Shown: positions 47,766 to 58,595, numbered from the stretch's first letter. The stretch: DNA of 64,000 bases from Monodelphis domestica (GCF_027887165.1 NC_077232.1:8415001-8479000); one strand, 5' to 3'. Translations and numbers: made by a program. Notes: generated from the sequence alone by a model not told the origin.

Positions 47766-48885
47766 CACTACCCACATTATTTCTCCAACTTATCACAAAT
47801 GTTGCTTATATTTTTCATCCACTTGGAATTTCCACCAGAAAAATCCCCTTATTAATATAGCTCAGGTCTCATTTTCCCAGGAAGATACCTACCTTGCCAA
47901 CTAGGTTTTTGGGAACCCCAAGTTTGCCCCTGTCCCCTGAGAACTCCCTGATTCACCCATTTCAGACCTTAAAGTACATGATGATCCCAGTTTAGGTGAG
48001 ACTAGTATTAGTCAAATGTTAAGTATCCTTTTTGTTTTAGTCATTTCTCCCATTATACCTAAATCCATTATTAAGCATCAGCTTCTCCCTGATAATCCTA
48101 TCTTGGACTTCTCATTTCCCTGTAGCCATAGTAAAGCCCAATCAGACTTCCTGTCCTTAGTTTCCCAAAAGGTAAATATGTCCCCAAGTTCTATTATTCT
48201 GTAGAGAATCATCTCCCAAGGTAACCCTCTCAGAGATATTGTCCCCAGAACCCAAGGGTTTCAACTCTGTGTAGTATTTGGCACTTGGCTTTGTATAATC
48301 GGCCAATTATTATGGACCCATCTCCTTCCTGATTACAGATTTGGTTTTGCTAACTACTTTAGTGGTTCTGTGTTTTTCCAGGTTGACACCTTCTTTTCTC
48401 TGATTGATCTAGCAGGAAATATTCATGTTATGGCTTAATTTATTTTTATTACTTGAAAGAAAAAGCTAATAAATCACCTTGAAGTCCAGTAGTATCCTCC
48501 TTAAGTAGAAAGGGATTCTCTTGGCCAACCATTTTCTTGGAAAACCACAACTTAAAATTATTTATGTTGTATTCTGCTTTTATATTTTGTTAAACATTTC
48601 TCCATTACATTTTAATCTGATTCCCTCCCACTCAGTGAGAGTTTGACACCTTCTGACTTTCCCAGTGAAAGCTTGCCAATCCACTTAAAAGGTCAAGCAC
48701 CTTCATGGCTAACCCATTGCCCTATTCTCCCGAGTTCACATGTTTAAACTTCCCAAGAGGATGAAAACTCCTAGAAGATTTTGCCTATAATATTGAAAAT
48801 TTAATATTATACCAAATGTAATATTTAGACATTTGTTTGGAAATATAATATTAGTTTAAAAAAAGATTATTGTGGTCGCCATTTA
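47766..48885 (-). other. Probable ERV interior remnant (fossil)
   Basis: Lies on the interior side of the LTR and primer-binding site at 48.88 kb. AT-rich, no recognisable retroviral product; broken. Confidence 0.35.
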
Positions 48886-49400
48886 TAAAATAATTAACCC
48901 GTAAGTCACAAAGATGACAGTAGCTTTTAACAGTATAATTTTAATATAAATATATTCTAAGAAGGAAATAAGGAAGGAAATAAATAAATAAAACATTTCC
49001 TAGCCTACCACCCTAATCTTACCAGCCCACAAGAGTGCCTACCACTTGAGGCACCAAGCTCCAGAGAAGAACTCCCCTGCTCTACCTTCTCATTCCTATA
49101 TCCTCTCTCTCCACATCACTTCCTTTTCCTATGCACTGGTCTAGCATATCTCAGGAGCCAATCAAAGTCTCTGTGTTTGGATTGTTCCAGTCAAGTTAAT
49201 GGTTCAGACAAGCTGAAAGTTCACGACTCTGGGAGGAAGGGGTTCTCTTTACACATGCCCAAGGAAGGCTCCCATTCCTGCTTTGCCTCCCAATTTCCCA
49301 ATCATGGCCTGGGTGGATAAGCTGATTTATCATTCCTCCCCTGCCTTATAGGCACTTCAGAGAACTTTGATTAGGGGTTGTTTCCACCTTAAAATCTCCT
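48875..49400 (-). mobile_element. LTR of an endogenous retrovirus with primer-binding site (fossil)
   Basis: Read on the minus strand the LTR ends ...taattattttataa, then TGGCGACCAC (48884-48875). This matches the end of the LTR at 7.13 kb nearly base for base. AATAAA-like signals lie upstream. The far (5') boundary is uncertain. Broken element. Confidence 0.65.
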
Positions 49401-49514
49401 CTCAGTAAAAAGCTATACCATCTTGATATCTCCATTTCCATTTTGGCTGAATTCTGGCAAATCTCTTTATCTCTTTCTAGCCTCCAAGGCAGATGGTGGG
49501 GATGGGAGGGAGGG

Positions 49515-50048
49515 AGCTGTGTCAACATGGAACCTAGAAACTCCAAACTTGCAACCTAGTAAGATCTGATGAACCTCAAGTTTTAGGACTAGCTGGTAAG
49601 TTGGAGACCCCAAAGCTTGTACTTGTTCCCTGTTCCTGTGAGAATCCATCCTGAAGGGAATCTCAGGTTAGCAGTTTCAGACTGAATAGTAAAAGCCAAG
49701 CCCAAGCTAAGTGACTCTTTAGCTCAGTAGGCAGCCTGTCAGTCTCAGTCCCCGAAGGTTCTGAGTTCCATCTTCGAAAGGAGGGTATGATACAGTGGGA
49801 GAGCCTTCTGGAGACGAGTCACTTGGCTTGGGCTTGGCCCCACCTGACAGGGATTGCCTTTTACCTTATGGTCCATTATTCAGTCTGAAACTGCTAGCCT
49901 GAGATTCTCTTCAGGGTGGATTCTCACAGGAACAAGGAACAAGGACAAACTTTGGGGTCTCCAACTTATAAGCTAGTCCTAAAATTTGGGGTTCATCAGA
50001 TCTTACTAGGCTACAAATTTAGGGTTTCTAGATTCCACACTGACAGCT
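49515..50048. repeat. 534-bp inverted repeat (foldback element) with tRNA-Met-like centre
   Basis: Left arm 49515-49717 and right arm 49816-50048 are reverse complements at roughly 85-90% identity, starting AGCTGTGTCA / AGCTGTCAGT at the outside and ending AGTGACTC / GAGTCACT at the inside. The left arm lacks about 30 bp present in the right, in two gaps near the inner end. The 98-bp spacer begins with a tRNA-derived segment. No flanking target duplication or known TIR motif is seen. No second copy in this window. Confidence 0.9.
49713..49785 (+). pseudogene. tRNA-Met-like relic
   Basis: Aligns without gaps to elongator tRNA-Met over 73 nt, about 52 identities from memory of the human sequence. 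The A-box TAGCTCAGTAGG fits the Pol III consensus; the B-box region GAGTTCCATCT has two changes. The anticodon triplet CAT is CAG here and the acceptor and T stems no longer pair well, so a working tRNA is unlikely. It straddles the inner end of the left arm. Confidence 0.75.
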
Positions 50049-50199
50049 GTAATCAGTTAATTAGAACCACTCACTGCAGCAATTAGAATGGGAGCTCTCT
50101 GAATTCAAGAAGTTTAAAATTTAAAAGATTCTATCAGTTTGTCCCACTCATTTCAAATTTCTTCAGTAAATGGCTCTCTGAGTGCCAACAACAACAAAA

Positions 50200-50380
50200 A
50201 GACTACTCTAAATATTTGTACATAGAGGTCCTTTTCCTCTTTTTTTAAAAATTTCTTTGGAATACAGACTAAGTAATAATAGTATTACTGGGTCAAAAGG
50301 TATGAAGTCTTTGGGTGTGGTTCCAAATTGTTCTCCAGAAATGTTGGATCAGTTCACAGTTCCACTAATTGTATTTGATT
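50200..50380 (-). mobile_element. L1 ORF2 fragment
   Basis: Antisense L1 wording: tattactgggtcaaaaggta, ggttccaaattgttctccag, ggatcagttcacagttccac. Confidence 0.8.
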
Positions 50381-50690
50381 AAAAGACCAAATCATATTAT
50401 TACATTAGTTAGGTCTATTGAGGAATTGCATTAACCTTGGAGTTTGTAGCAATATCCTTCACACCCATAAATCATTATTACCATTCCTAAATGACCTTTG
50501 CTTTAAAACCACAACTTCCTAAAGGATCCCTGCAAAGTTTTCTTGAATCCCAGAATTTTGTTAACTAAACTCCAGTTGAGATGGTCAATGACATTGAAGA
50601 AGGCCTAAGACCTTGTTGACAGTGTCACCACTATCTTGAGACCTTTCCTTTCACCCACAACTTCCTTATCACCTAGGATACTTTCCAGAA
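50381..50690. other. Intergenic, unassigned
   Basis: No repeat or gene recognised between the L1 relic and the promoter block. Confidence 0.35.
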
Positions 50691-51520
50691 ACCCCACCAC
50701 GCCCCAGGGAGGCTGTACCCCCTGGAGCCTCAACTGAGACCACGCCTCCTCCCCGCCCTTCGGATCCTGGTTGGTCGTTAAGGTTCCCGTCCACCTAGCA
50801 CCAACGCCCTTTTCCTATTGGTCGGCGTGCCTCCACTTGACGAATCATAAGGAGCCACGAGACTCTCTCTCTGGTCATGGACTATGGCTGTAGTGCTTCT
50901 GATTTAGAAGAACTTAAATTCTCAGCTCCAAGGACCAAGGTGCCCCTTGGGAATCATGCTGTCATCAGAGTTTGGGTATATGTTGCTATGTGTATAGCCC
51001 CTCGCCTCATCTCTTCCGGATTTCGTCCCTTCAGGCCTCTAAAGTCAATATCTTTGACCGCCCACCCCCACCAATGGTACAGGCCAAAGGGTGGGCCGTG
51101 GGCGGGGCTGGAGCCCTCTGGGCGGGAGGGGGCGTAAAGACAATACCATATTTGACCCAAAAAAACGGGGGGAATCGGCGCTTCCAGAGCAAGGAGTTTC
51201 TTCCCAAAAACACTTGATTTCCCAGGGTCCTCATGACAACCGCTCTTGGTAATTTCCTAAAGGATTCACCGATGATCTGTGCGGATGTGGCCACGTTCGG
51301 AGGTGCACTTGGGACGTCCAGAGCTGTCCGCTCCCCCCCCTCCATCCCGGGCCGGAAGTTAAGGTTCTCCAGCTCGCACTTCCGGCTGGGAAGGGGCGGG
51401 GAGGCTGGTTACTAGGCGGCCAGCGTCTGCTTCTTCACCTGCAGTGTCTCTGCGCTCCTAGGTTTGAGTGTATCCCGGGCCGGGCCCTTCCGCGGCCGTC
51501 ACCGGGGTAAGCTGCCGTGG
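50690..51520 (+). promoter_or_regulatory. CpG-rich promoter, downstream gene not seen (SYVN1 candidate)
   Basis: Two blocks. At 50.69-50.88 kb: CCAAT boxes (reverse ATTGG at 50817-50821). At 51.07-51.52 kb: GC boxes, an inverted pair of ETS sites CCGGAAGT (51352-51359) and ACTTCCGG (51378-51385), and GGGGCGGGG at 51393. No TATA. In human the gene beyond SPDYC, divergent from it, is SYVN1, whose promoter I recall as ETS/GABP-dependent; the direction here agrees. No SYVN1 coding exon is found to 64,000, so the link is inference. Confidence 0.6.
51410..51506 (+). other. Candidate noncoding first exon
   Basis: GC-rich segment downstream of the ETS pair ending ...gtcaccggg before donor GTAAGC (GT at 51507-51508). 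5' end guessed. No long frame with a plausible start. Confidence 0.4.
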
Positions 51521-51604
51521 TCCGGTCGTAGGCGCTTAGCCCTGCCGGGGCCGGATGCCAAGCTCCTAGGCGGGGAGGGAGCCAAACCTTTGGGGAGGGA
51601 ATGG

Positions 51605-52087
51605 CTTCAGGAGTTCTTTGGTCTTCTCCCTCCTTCCTCTTTCCCTCTCTTCCTCTTTTCCCCCTCTCACTCTCTCTTCTCTTTCTTCCTCTTCCCCTTT
51701 CCTTCTTTTTTCTCTTTCCTTTCTCTCGCTCTTCCCTCTCCTTCCCTTTTGTCTCTCTCTTCCCTTCTTTTTCACCCTTCCCCCTCCTCTTTTCCTCTCC
51801 ATCCTCTTCTTTTCTATCTTCCTTCCTCTTCCCCTTTCTTGCCTCCTTCTCGTCCTCCTCCGCTCCCCTTTCCCTCTCCCTCCCTTCTCTTCCCTTTTCC
51901 TTCTCTTCCCTTTCTCTTTCTGTCCACTTCCCCTCTTCCTCCCTTTTGGCTCTCTCCTCCCCTCCCCTTTTCTTCTCTTCCCCTTTCTCCATTCCTTTCC
52001 CTCGTCTCTCCTCCCTTTTTTCTCTTTCCATTCTCTTCCACCTTTTTTCCTTTCCTCCCCCTCCTCTCTCCATTCTTTTGCCTCCTC
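51605..52087. repeat. Polypyrimidine tract (C/T-rich, about 480 bp)
   Basis: Plus strand almost only C and T in ccctttcc/ctcttcc variants. The minus-strand Lys/Glu/Arg-rich open frames here are a consequence of base composition. A shorter, similar tract recurs at 52.21-52.34 kb. Confidence 0.95.
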
Positions 52088-52654
52088 CATCCATCTCATT
52101 AAAACCATTAAAAATGTTTGAAAATATGCATCTTTTGTTGTTTTTGTTTTTTTTAATGAAGAAGTCTTGAACATTGTCATCATAGCTGATCTGACTTGTC
52201 TTTGGCAGATACTTTTCTTCCTCCCTCCTCCCTTCCATTCCTCTCTTCCCTCCTTGATCTTTGCTTTCTTCTTTATTCCCTCTTTTCTTCCATCTCTTCC
52301 CCCTCCTTCCCTTACCTCCTCTTTTCTTCCTCCTGGTCCCCAGCTGCCACCTGAAATGTATCACAGAGCATTATAACTCAGATGAACAAGTGTGTGCAGA
52401 CACACACACACAAGAGGTTGTATTCTCAGCATTCTCATAAGTTTTGAAAGCCACTGGACAGGTGTTCAAATCCAGACCAAAAGGGAAGGAAGAAGCCTGC
52501 CAATTCCTCACTAACTAGAGAGGTGATGCCTAGCCATCTGACAAAGGGTGCTAAAGGAGAAATGGGGCCCTGCCCTCTAATGAAGTCTTGATTGCACTGG
52601 CTTGAGGAATTAGAGGGTAGATAGCTAGTGTCAGCCCAAGGACTGAGGATAAGA

Positions 52655-52762
52655 ATCTTAGATATGTGAAGGACCTTGGAGGGCCTTAATTACCCCCATT
52701 TTACAGATAGGGAAACTGAGCTTCAGAGAGGGATTTCCCCGAAGTTAACCAACTTGTTAGAC
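52655..52762 (-). mobile_element. MIR relic
   Basis: Antisense core: acccccattttacagatagg, gaaactgagcttcagagag. Confidence 0.75.
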
Positions 52763-52764
52763 TA

Positions 52765-52995
52765 GGAAGGATCTCTGAGAAATGGTTGAAGGACCTGAAA
52801 ATGTTCAGCCTGGAGAAAAGGCAGGGAAGGGTTGAGGGTATTGTTGCTGAATGCAGGTGTCTAAAGAACCATTATCCAAATCACCCTTGTTCTGTTTGCC
52901 CCAGAGGAGAGAATCAGAAGCAGTGACAAAAGAGTTTTAGACTTAAGGTCTAGAAAGCCTTCACTTCTAGAGCCAGCCCCAGAGTGGTGTGGGAT
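52765..52995 (+). mobile_element. L3/CR1-like LINE 3' relic
   Basis: Sense wording: gttcagcctggagaaaaggc, then ...ttctgtttgccccagagg, ...gacaaaagagttttag. Confidence 0.6.
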
Positions 52996-53195
52996 ACCTT
53001 GACAAGTCATGGACTTGACTTCCTCCCTAGAAGGCAGAAGCCAGGTGAATGCAATTTGGAATGGTGCAATTGGAGTTTTTTTAATCCTTGGCTTCCTCTA
53101 AGACTCAAACCTTTTCCTGACTCCCTCCAGCTAATAATAGGATTTGCCTTTTGAAATGACTTCCTGTATACATAGAATCTACTATCCATTCCTAG

Positions 53196-53425
53196 AGTAG
53201 TGATGGTGAACCTTTTAGACCCACCCACCCCTTACCCCACACACAGGGGAGGTAAAAAGTGTTCCCATTGGGCTGCTGGACAGAGGGGCAGGTGATGTGA
53301 AAAAATGTTAGGCACAGTGGTGAGGGGGAGGAGAGCAGCTCCACCCAAGTTCCTTTGCCTTTCTAGTAACAATCTGGGGGTGGGGGGAAGGCATCATGAG
53401 GGTGCTCATGGAGAGTGCTCTTCAT
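53196..53425 (-). mobile_element. Truncated hAT MITE
   Basis: Begins with the inverted-repeat end gtgatggtgaaccttttaga at 53,199 and shares ttcccattgggctgctggac with the copies at 26.7 and 38.2 kb; the far end is lost. Confidence 0.75.
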
Positions 53426-53639
53426 TTAGAGGAAGCCTCTCCAATAGAATGTAAGCTGCTTGAGGGCAGCCTCAAGAGCTTTTTGTCTTTGTTTTCCCAT
53501 TGACTAAACACTACATAATGGGCAGAGCCCTGATCTTGGAATCCCAAAAACTTGGACTTGAACACTTGGGTTCAAATTCTACCTCTAACATTTAATTGCT
53601 CTGGGATCCTAGGAAAATTATTTCTGTTCTGGACCAAAT

Positions 53640-53785
53640 TTTTCTCATCTGTCCAATGATGAGGTTGGACAGTGAGCAATAGAATATAAGCATCTTTAAA
53701 TTGCCAATTATTTCTACATTTTTTCTTTGTTTTCTCTAGTTCTTGGTACATAATAGGCTCCTAATAAATGCTTGCTGATTTGTTG
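53640..53785 (+). mobile_element. L2 3'-end relic
   Basis: agaatataagcatctttaaa ... cttggtacataataggctcc, taataaatgcttgctgattt. Confidence 0.7.
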
Positions 53786-54439
53786 ATTTGGCTAGAAAGA
53801 CAGAAGAAGGGCCCAAAAAGGAAGATGAATTTTTTAATTAAATCTGTGAACATTTTCCCTTTTGGCTTGGGGTGGGGCACACAAATTCAATTTTTCTTCC
53901 ACAAGAGTCTGGTTTTGTGGGTTCTGATGAGTTCCCACCTCCCAATATTCACTCACTTTCCTCAGAAGAGTCTTCTTGAAGCCACACTCTGTTCTGCACC
54001 TGGGCCAGTACTCACTCTTCCCTGGGAACACCAAAAGGTTCAATAAGAATGAGATGAAGAGTCTTGGACAAGGAAGACAGAAAGAGCTCTGGGCTGTAGT
54101 TCACTCTGACCCTATAACTAATCCCAGGAGCTTAGCCTTTGCCCTCCCTGCTCCTCAGTGCCCTTCTCTGTACCTGAGGAGAAAACTGCCTCATTGCTCT
54201 CCAAGGGATGCTATGATCCCCAGAGTTACCATCAGATCTCATTGGTAGAACATTCTGGTGTCCTCTTGGGAAGGAGAATATTATACAGTGACCAGGTTGT
54301 TATAAAGGAAACCAGCTATCTGTTATCTTTCAGTTTTATTTTTTCGTATTTTAAAAGGTCAGTGGTGCCCACACCTACAAATATTTCCCCAAAAACAACA
54401 GAGCTCTCCTTAGTAACAAATAAACATAGGCAAGGACAG
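53786..54439. other. Intergenic, unassigned
   Basis: No exon or repeat recognised; possibly intron of the gene started at 51.4 kb. Confidence 0.35.
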
Positions 54440-54870
54440 CACATTGGCAGAATCTGAAAAGTCTCTCCTCCCTCAACTCCTATCCAGAACCACCTCTTTC
54501 TCAGGAGGTGGAAGGCATGCATCAGTCCTTTGCCGCCATTAGCTAGAATTCTAAACTCTTAGGAGTGTTATTTTCCTTTACCTCCATTTATCATGGTCAT
54601 CATGTGAATGTTTTTCTGGTTCTGCTGACTTTGTTCTGTGTCAGGTCAAACACCTCTTCACAAAGTTCTCTGAATGTTCCCAATTCGTTCCTTACATACT
54701 ATCGTATCTCATTCTATTCATATGCCACAATTCAGCCATTCCCTCAATCAGTGGGCTCCCACTTTCCTGCCCAACTCTGCTATTCAAATGCTGCTAAAAT
54801 ATTCTTGTACACATGGGACCTTTCCCTTTGTCTTCAGATTTCTTGGGGATGCATGCCCAGTTCTTATAGA

Positions 54871-55066
54871 CAACTAGACAGTGCAATGAATAGAACACAG
54901 GGCTTAGGGTCAGGAATGCCTGAATTCAAATTCTATCATAGACATGGATGAGCTGTGGGTTATCTCAGCCTCATTTTCGTCATCTGTAAAGTGAGGGTAT
55001 TGAACTTGATACCCTCTAAAAACCCTTCCAATTCAAAATCTTTGATTCAATAATCCTTTAGTTACC
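54871..55066 (+). mobile_element. THER/MIR-type SINE inside copy B
   Basis: acaactagacagtgcaatga ... ggaatgcctgaattcaaatt ... tcatctgtaaagtgagggta, tail ttcaataatcc. Sits where copy A has its matching SINE. Confidence 0.75.
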
Positions 55067-55174
55067 AGTGACTTTTAGAGTATAATTCTAATGAGTTATA
55101 TGAGAACTGGGTCAAGTCACTGCTCCACCAACAATGTAGTTTTCCTCCCATCCCCTCCAACATTGACCATTTTC

Positions 55175-56484
55175 TTTTTTAACTTTTTAAATTTTTTTTC
55201 AATTACATGTAGATACAATTTTTGACAATTGTTACTTGACATTTTGTATTCAGATTCTCTCCCTCCTTTCCCCAATATATCCCCCAATAGAGTTTATACC
55301 AATGGTTTCATCCAGTACATATTTCCATACTGCTCATGCCATGAAAGAGACACATATCCCACATACAATAAAAAACTCATGGAGGAAATAAGTTGAAAAA
55401 ATGGCATGCTTTGATCTACATTCAGACTCCAACAGTTCCTTCTTTGGCTATGGATAACATTTTTCATCCTGAGTTCCTTGAGGTTATCTTGGAAACTTAC
55501 TGGAAATCATTTTTACTTCACAACTGATCATTATATAATATTTCTGTGTCTGTGTACACTGTTTCTGCTCACTTCACTTTGCATCAGTTTATATATGTTT
55601 TTCTGAACTCATCCTGTTTATAATTTCTTACAGTGCAATAGTATTCCATTACAGCCATATGCCACAACTTGTTTAGCTATTCCCCGATTGAAGTGCATCT
55701 ACTACAAAAAGAGCTGCTAAAAATATTTTGGTACAAATAGGTCCTTTTCACTGTCCCTGATCTCTTTGGGATACAGACCTAGTAGAGGTATTGCTGGTCA
55801 GAAGATATGCGTAATTTTATTGTCCTTTGCGCGTGGTTCCATATATGTCAGTTCACAGTTCCACCAACAGTGTATTAATATCCCAGTTTTCTTCCATCCC
55901 TTCCAACATTTATTTTTTTTCCTTTTTGGCTGTATTAACCAATCTGACAGGTGTAAAGTGGTATCTCGGAGTTATTTTAATTTACATTTCTAATCAATAG
56001 TGATTTGGAGCTTTTTTAATGATTACAAATAGTTTTAATTTCTTCCTGTGAGAACTGCCTGTATATATCCTTTGACCATTTATCAAATGGGGAATGACTT
56101 CTATTCTTGTAAACTTGACTGCTTTCTGTATATTTGAGAAAGGAGGCCTTGGTCAGAGACAGTTGCCATAAAAAATGTTTCCCAATTCGTTGTTTCCCTT
56201 TTAATCTTGGTTGCACTTTTTTGTGTGTGTACAAAAACTTTTTAATGTAATCAAAATTATCTATTCCATTTTCCTTAATGTTCTCTGTCTTGGTTAGTCA
56301 TAAGTTCTTCCCCTATCTATAACTCTGATATGTAAACTTTTCCATGTTCCCTTAATTTGTTTATGGTGTCATTCTTTATTTCTAGATCAAGTATCTCTTT
56401 GGACTTTATCTTTGTATATGGTGTGAGATGTTGGTCTAAGCTAGTTTCTACCATAGTATTGTCCACTTTTCCTAGCAGTTTTTG
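55175..56484 (-). mobile_element. 5'-truncated L1 with intact target duplication
   Basis: Antisense L1 with T-rich (poly-A complement) left end, 3'UTR and ORF2 C-terminal part; the minus-strand frame reads FDKWSKDIYRQFS. Flanked by CAACATTGACCATTTTC at 55158-55174 and 56485-56501, an exact 17-bp duplication. 1.31 kb; frames broken. Confidence 0.93.
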
Positions 56485-56660
56485 CAACATTGACCATTTT
56501 CATCTTTTGTCTTGCTGAAGGGTCACTGAACCTCACAGCTTTCCTGTAATAAGAGCTCACTCCTATTTCTAATCAGACATCTCCTTGGTGATACCTTCTG
56601 TGCCACCTCTCTGGCCAATCACTGGTCTCTTGTAGCAGCCTGTAGCAGTTCCATCCACCA

Positions 56661-58595
56661 TGTAAGAAGGACATGTTGAGTAAGAAAAGTGTCGTGATGT
56701 CTACGGCAGTGGGAAAAGCATGAATCCTTAATGGTTCTAACTCCTTACTTGGGCTGGAGACTTGAGCCTCTGGACCAGTTTGTCCTTGTAAGGAAGAACT
56801 TGCCAGAACCTCTGGTAGACATTACTCCCATTAAAGCCACCCCAGGGTGAGAGGTTTCTAAAGATCCTCTACACCACTGAAATGGCCTTTGGGTCCTTAC
56901 CCACCCCTGACCTTATTGACAGGAAAAATGTAACAAAGGCAGCAGGAGGAAGGAATCGAGAAAAGGAAAAACTGACAACAAAGTCTCCTCAAAGGGCAAG
57001 GGATAGGATGTTCTGAAGGAGTGTCCCAGTATGGAAGAGACTGAAGGCCAGAAATCTCAGGCTTTGCCTCCCTAGTTGGGAAGGCTGAGAGAAGTCTTCC
57101 ATGGGGTCGATTATATCAGAGCAGTTCATAGTGCAAAGAAGTATTAAAATAAGCCGGTGTTGCTCCGGGAACATCAGTCACTGCCTAGATGAGGACACTT
57201 CCTTTCAGGACAGTTACTGTTCCTCCTCATGGTTCACAAGGTACCTGAGAGGTCATTATACACAATGAGGGAGCCTGTCCTCAGGCCAGGGTCAGTACTG
57301 AGCACTACTAAAGCACTACTTGCTTTATATGACTACCCACTCATGTGCCCCTACCTACTAGCCAGGACCTCTTTCTCCCTACGAGCCCTATTGAAGGATG
57401 ACACCAAATATTTGTTCCTTTAGAGACCTCTGCTAAGGGGCTGCCTTCTTCTTCTCCAGGAGCTACTTCCTTATCTTCATCCAGGGACCTAGGATTGCCG
57501 CCACGTCGCCTAAGGGATCCTCTTTTGTGCAGGTAAATTCATGCTCCCTATAATTATGCAGAGATATCTCACCTCTTTCCCACCATCTCAATCCCATGAT
57601 CCCCCAGGCTCTTTCTGGAAAGGAGTTGTCTGAACCATCCTGTGGAAAGGGAGACCTGCTGATTGCGGAGGCTCTGTGGCAGTTTCCCAAAGGGTATAGG
57701 GCCCTCTGAGGGGGCAAGGATTTTGAGGCCTGGGCAACCAAGCAGGGGATGCAATAAGGAAGGGCTGGAGAAAGTCTACCACTATCCAAAAGCAGCCTGT
57801 CCTCATCAGATAAGCCTTCTGGAGGTGATGAAGCTACTGGATGGGCCTGGGGCTCTTTTCCCTGATTTGTCACAGACATGGCTTCCAGGTGGGACGCCTG
57901 ACCTTGGTCATTAGGGCACAGTGAGGAAGCTCTTTTTGCAAGATTGTGATATGGTGGTTTTTGTCACTGGCGTGAAGAACCCACTGGGAAGAAGTGGTTG
58001 TCTCACCTTTTGTTAGGGGGATCTTATGGCTGCCACAATACAGCATCATGGCTTCTGCTTCCATTTGAGTAGTGGGCACACCCTATGACTTTTGCCACCC
58101 TCTTAAAGGCATCGGCCTGGATGTTCAGTACAATCAAGGGCATCTGATATCTCAAATAGATGCTGGCATGCCCCATGAACAACTCCATGTGGGAGAAGAT
58201 GTTGGAGAAATTCTAGTTGCTATTATTGAAATGAAACAAGATACTTGTAGTCCATCCAATGTTCAGCACTAGTGACTTGAAAAGAATACCCATCAAGTAT
58301 CTAGCTCTGGGTCAAGTGTGACAGCTCTGCTCTGCTCCCCACCCTTAACATTGGTCAGGAGGGCAGGGGACTCCCATAGCACTGGGATTTCAAGTCTCCG
58401 GCATGCATTCCTCTTTTTTTGTGTCCAGTGGGGGTCACTGGGTCTCAAAATATGGTCTTGGAGGTCCCTGAAAATCCAGGGGGCCACAGGGTCAAAACTA
58501 TTTTCATAATATTAAGTAATGTTTTCATTTCTAATATGGTAAATACCAACAGATATAATCCACATAAACAAAAGCTTTTGGGGAGCTTCAATAAT
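56661..58595. other. Unassigned, with coding-like antisense stretches
   Basis: Minus-strand frames at 57463-57879 (138 codons) and 57870-58079, and an adjoining minus-strand run up to about 58.25 kb (contains MELFMGHASIYLRYQMPLIV), are low in repeats and may be an old processed pseudogene or element remnant. I recognise no family. Confidence 0.35.

Larger units (their letters stand above)
54440..56660 (-). mobile_element. Composite repeat, copy B, interrupted by a younger L1
   Basis: Colinear with 44.69-46.07 kb: atctgaaaagtctctcctcc, then ttctggttctgctgactttg, THER-like SINE at 54,871-55,066, accaacaatgtag, cattgaccattttcatcttt and cttctgtgccacctctctgg. Confidence 0.65.

Noticed and set aside
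49713-49785. Functional tRNA gene
   Set aside because: The anticodon triplet is changed, and acceptor and T stems do not pair well; it also straddles an inverted-repeat arm. Kept as a relic.
51435-52364. 309-codon Lys/Glu/Arg-rich minus-strand frame and Ser/Pro/Phe/Leu-rich plus-strand frames
   Set aside because: Translations of a polypyrimidine tract in several frames; low-complexity artefact.
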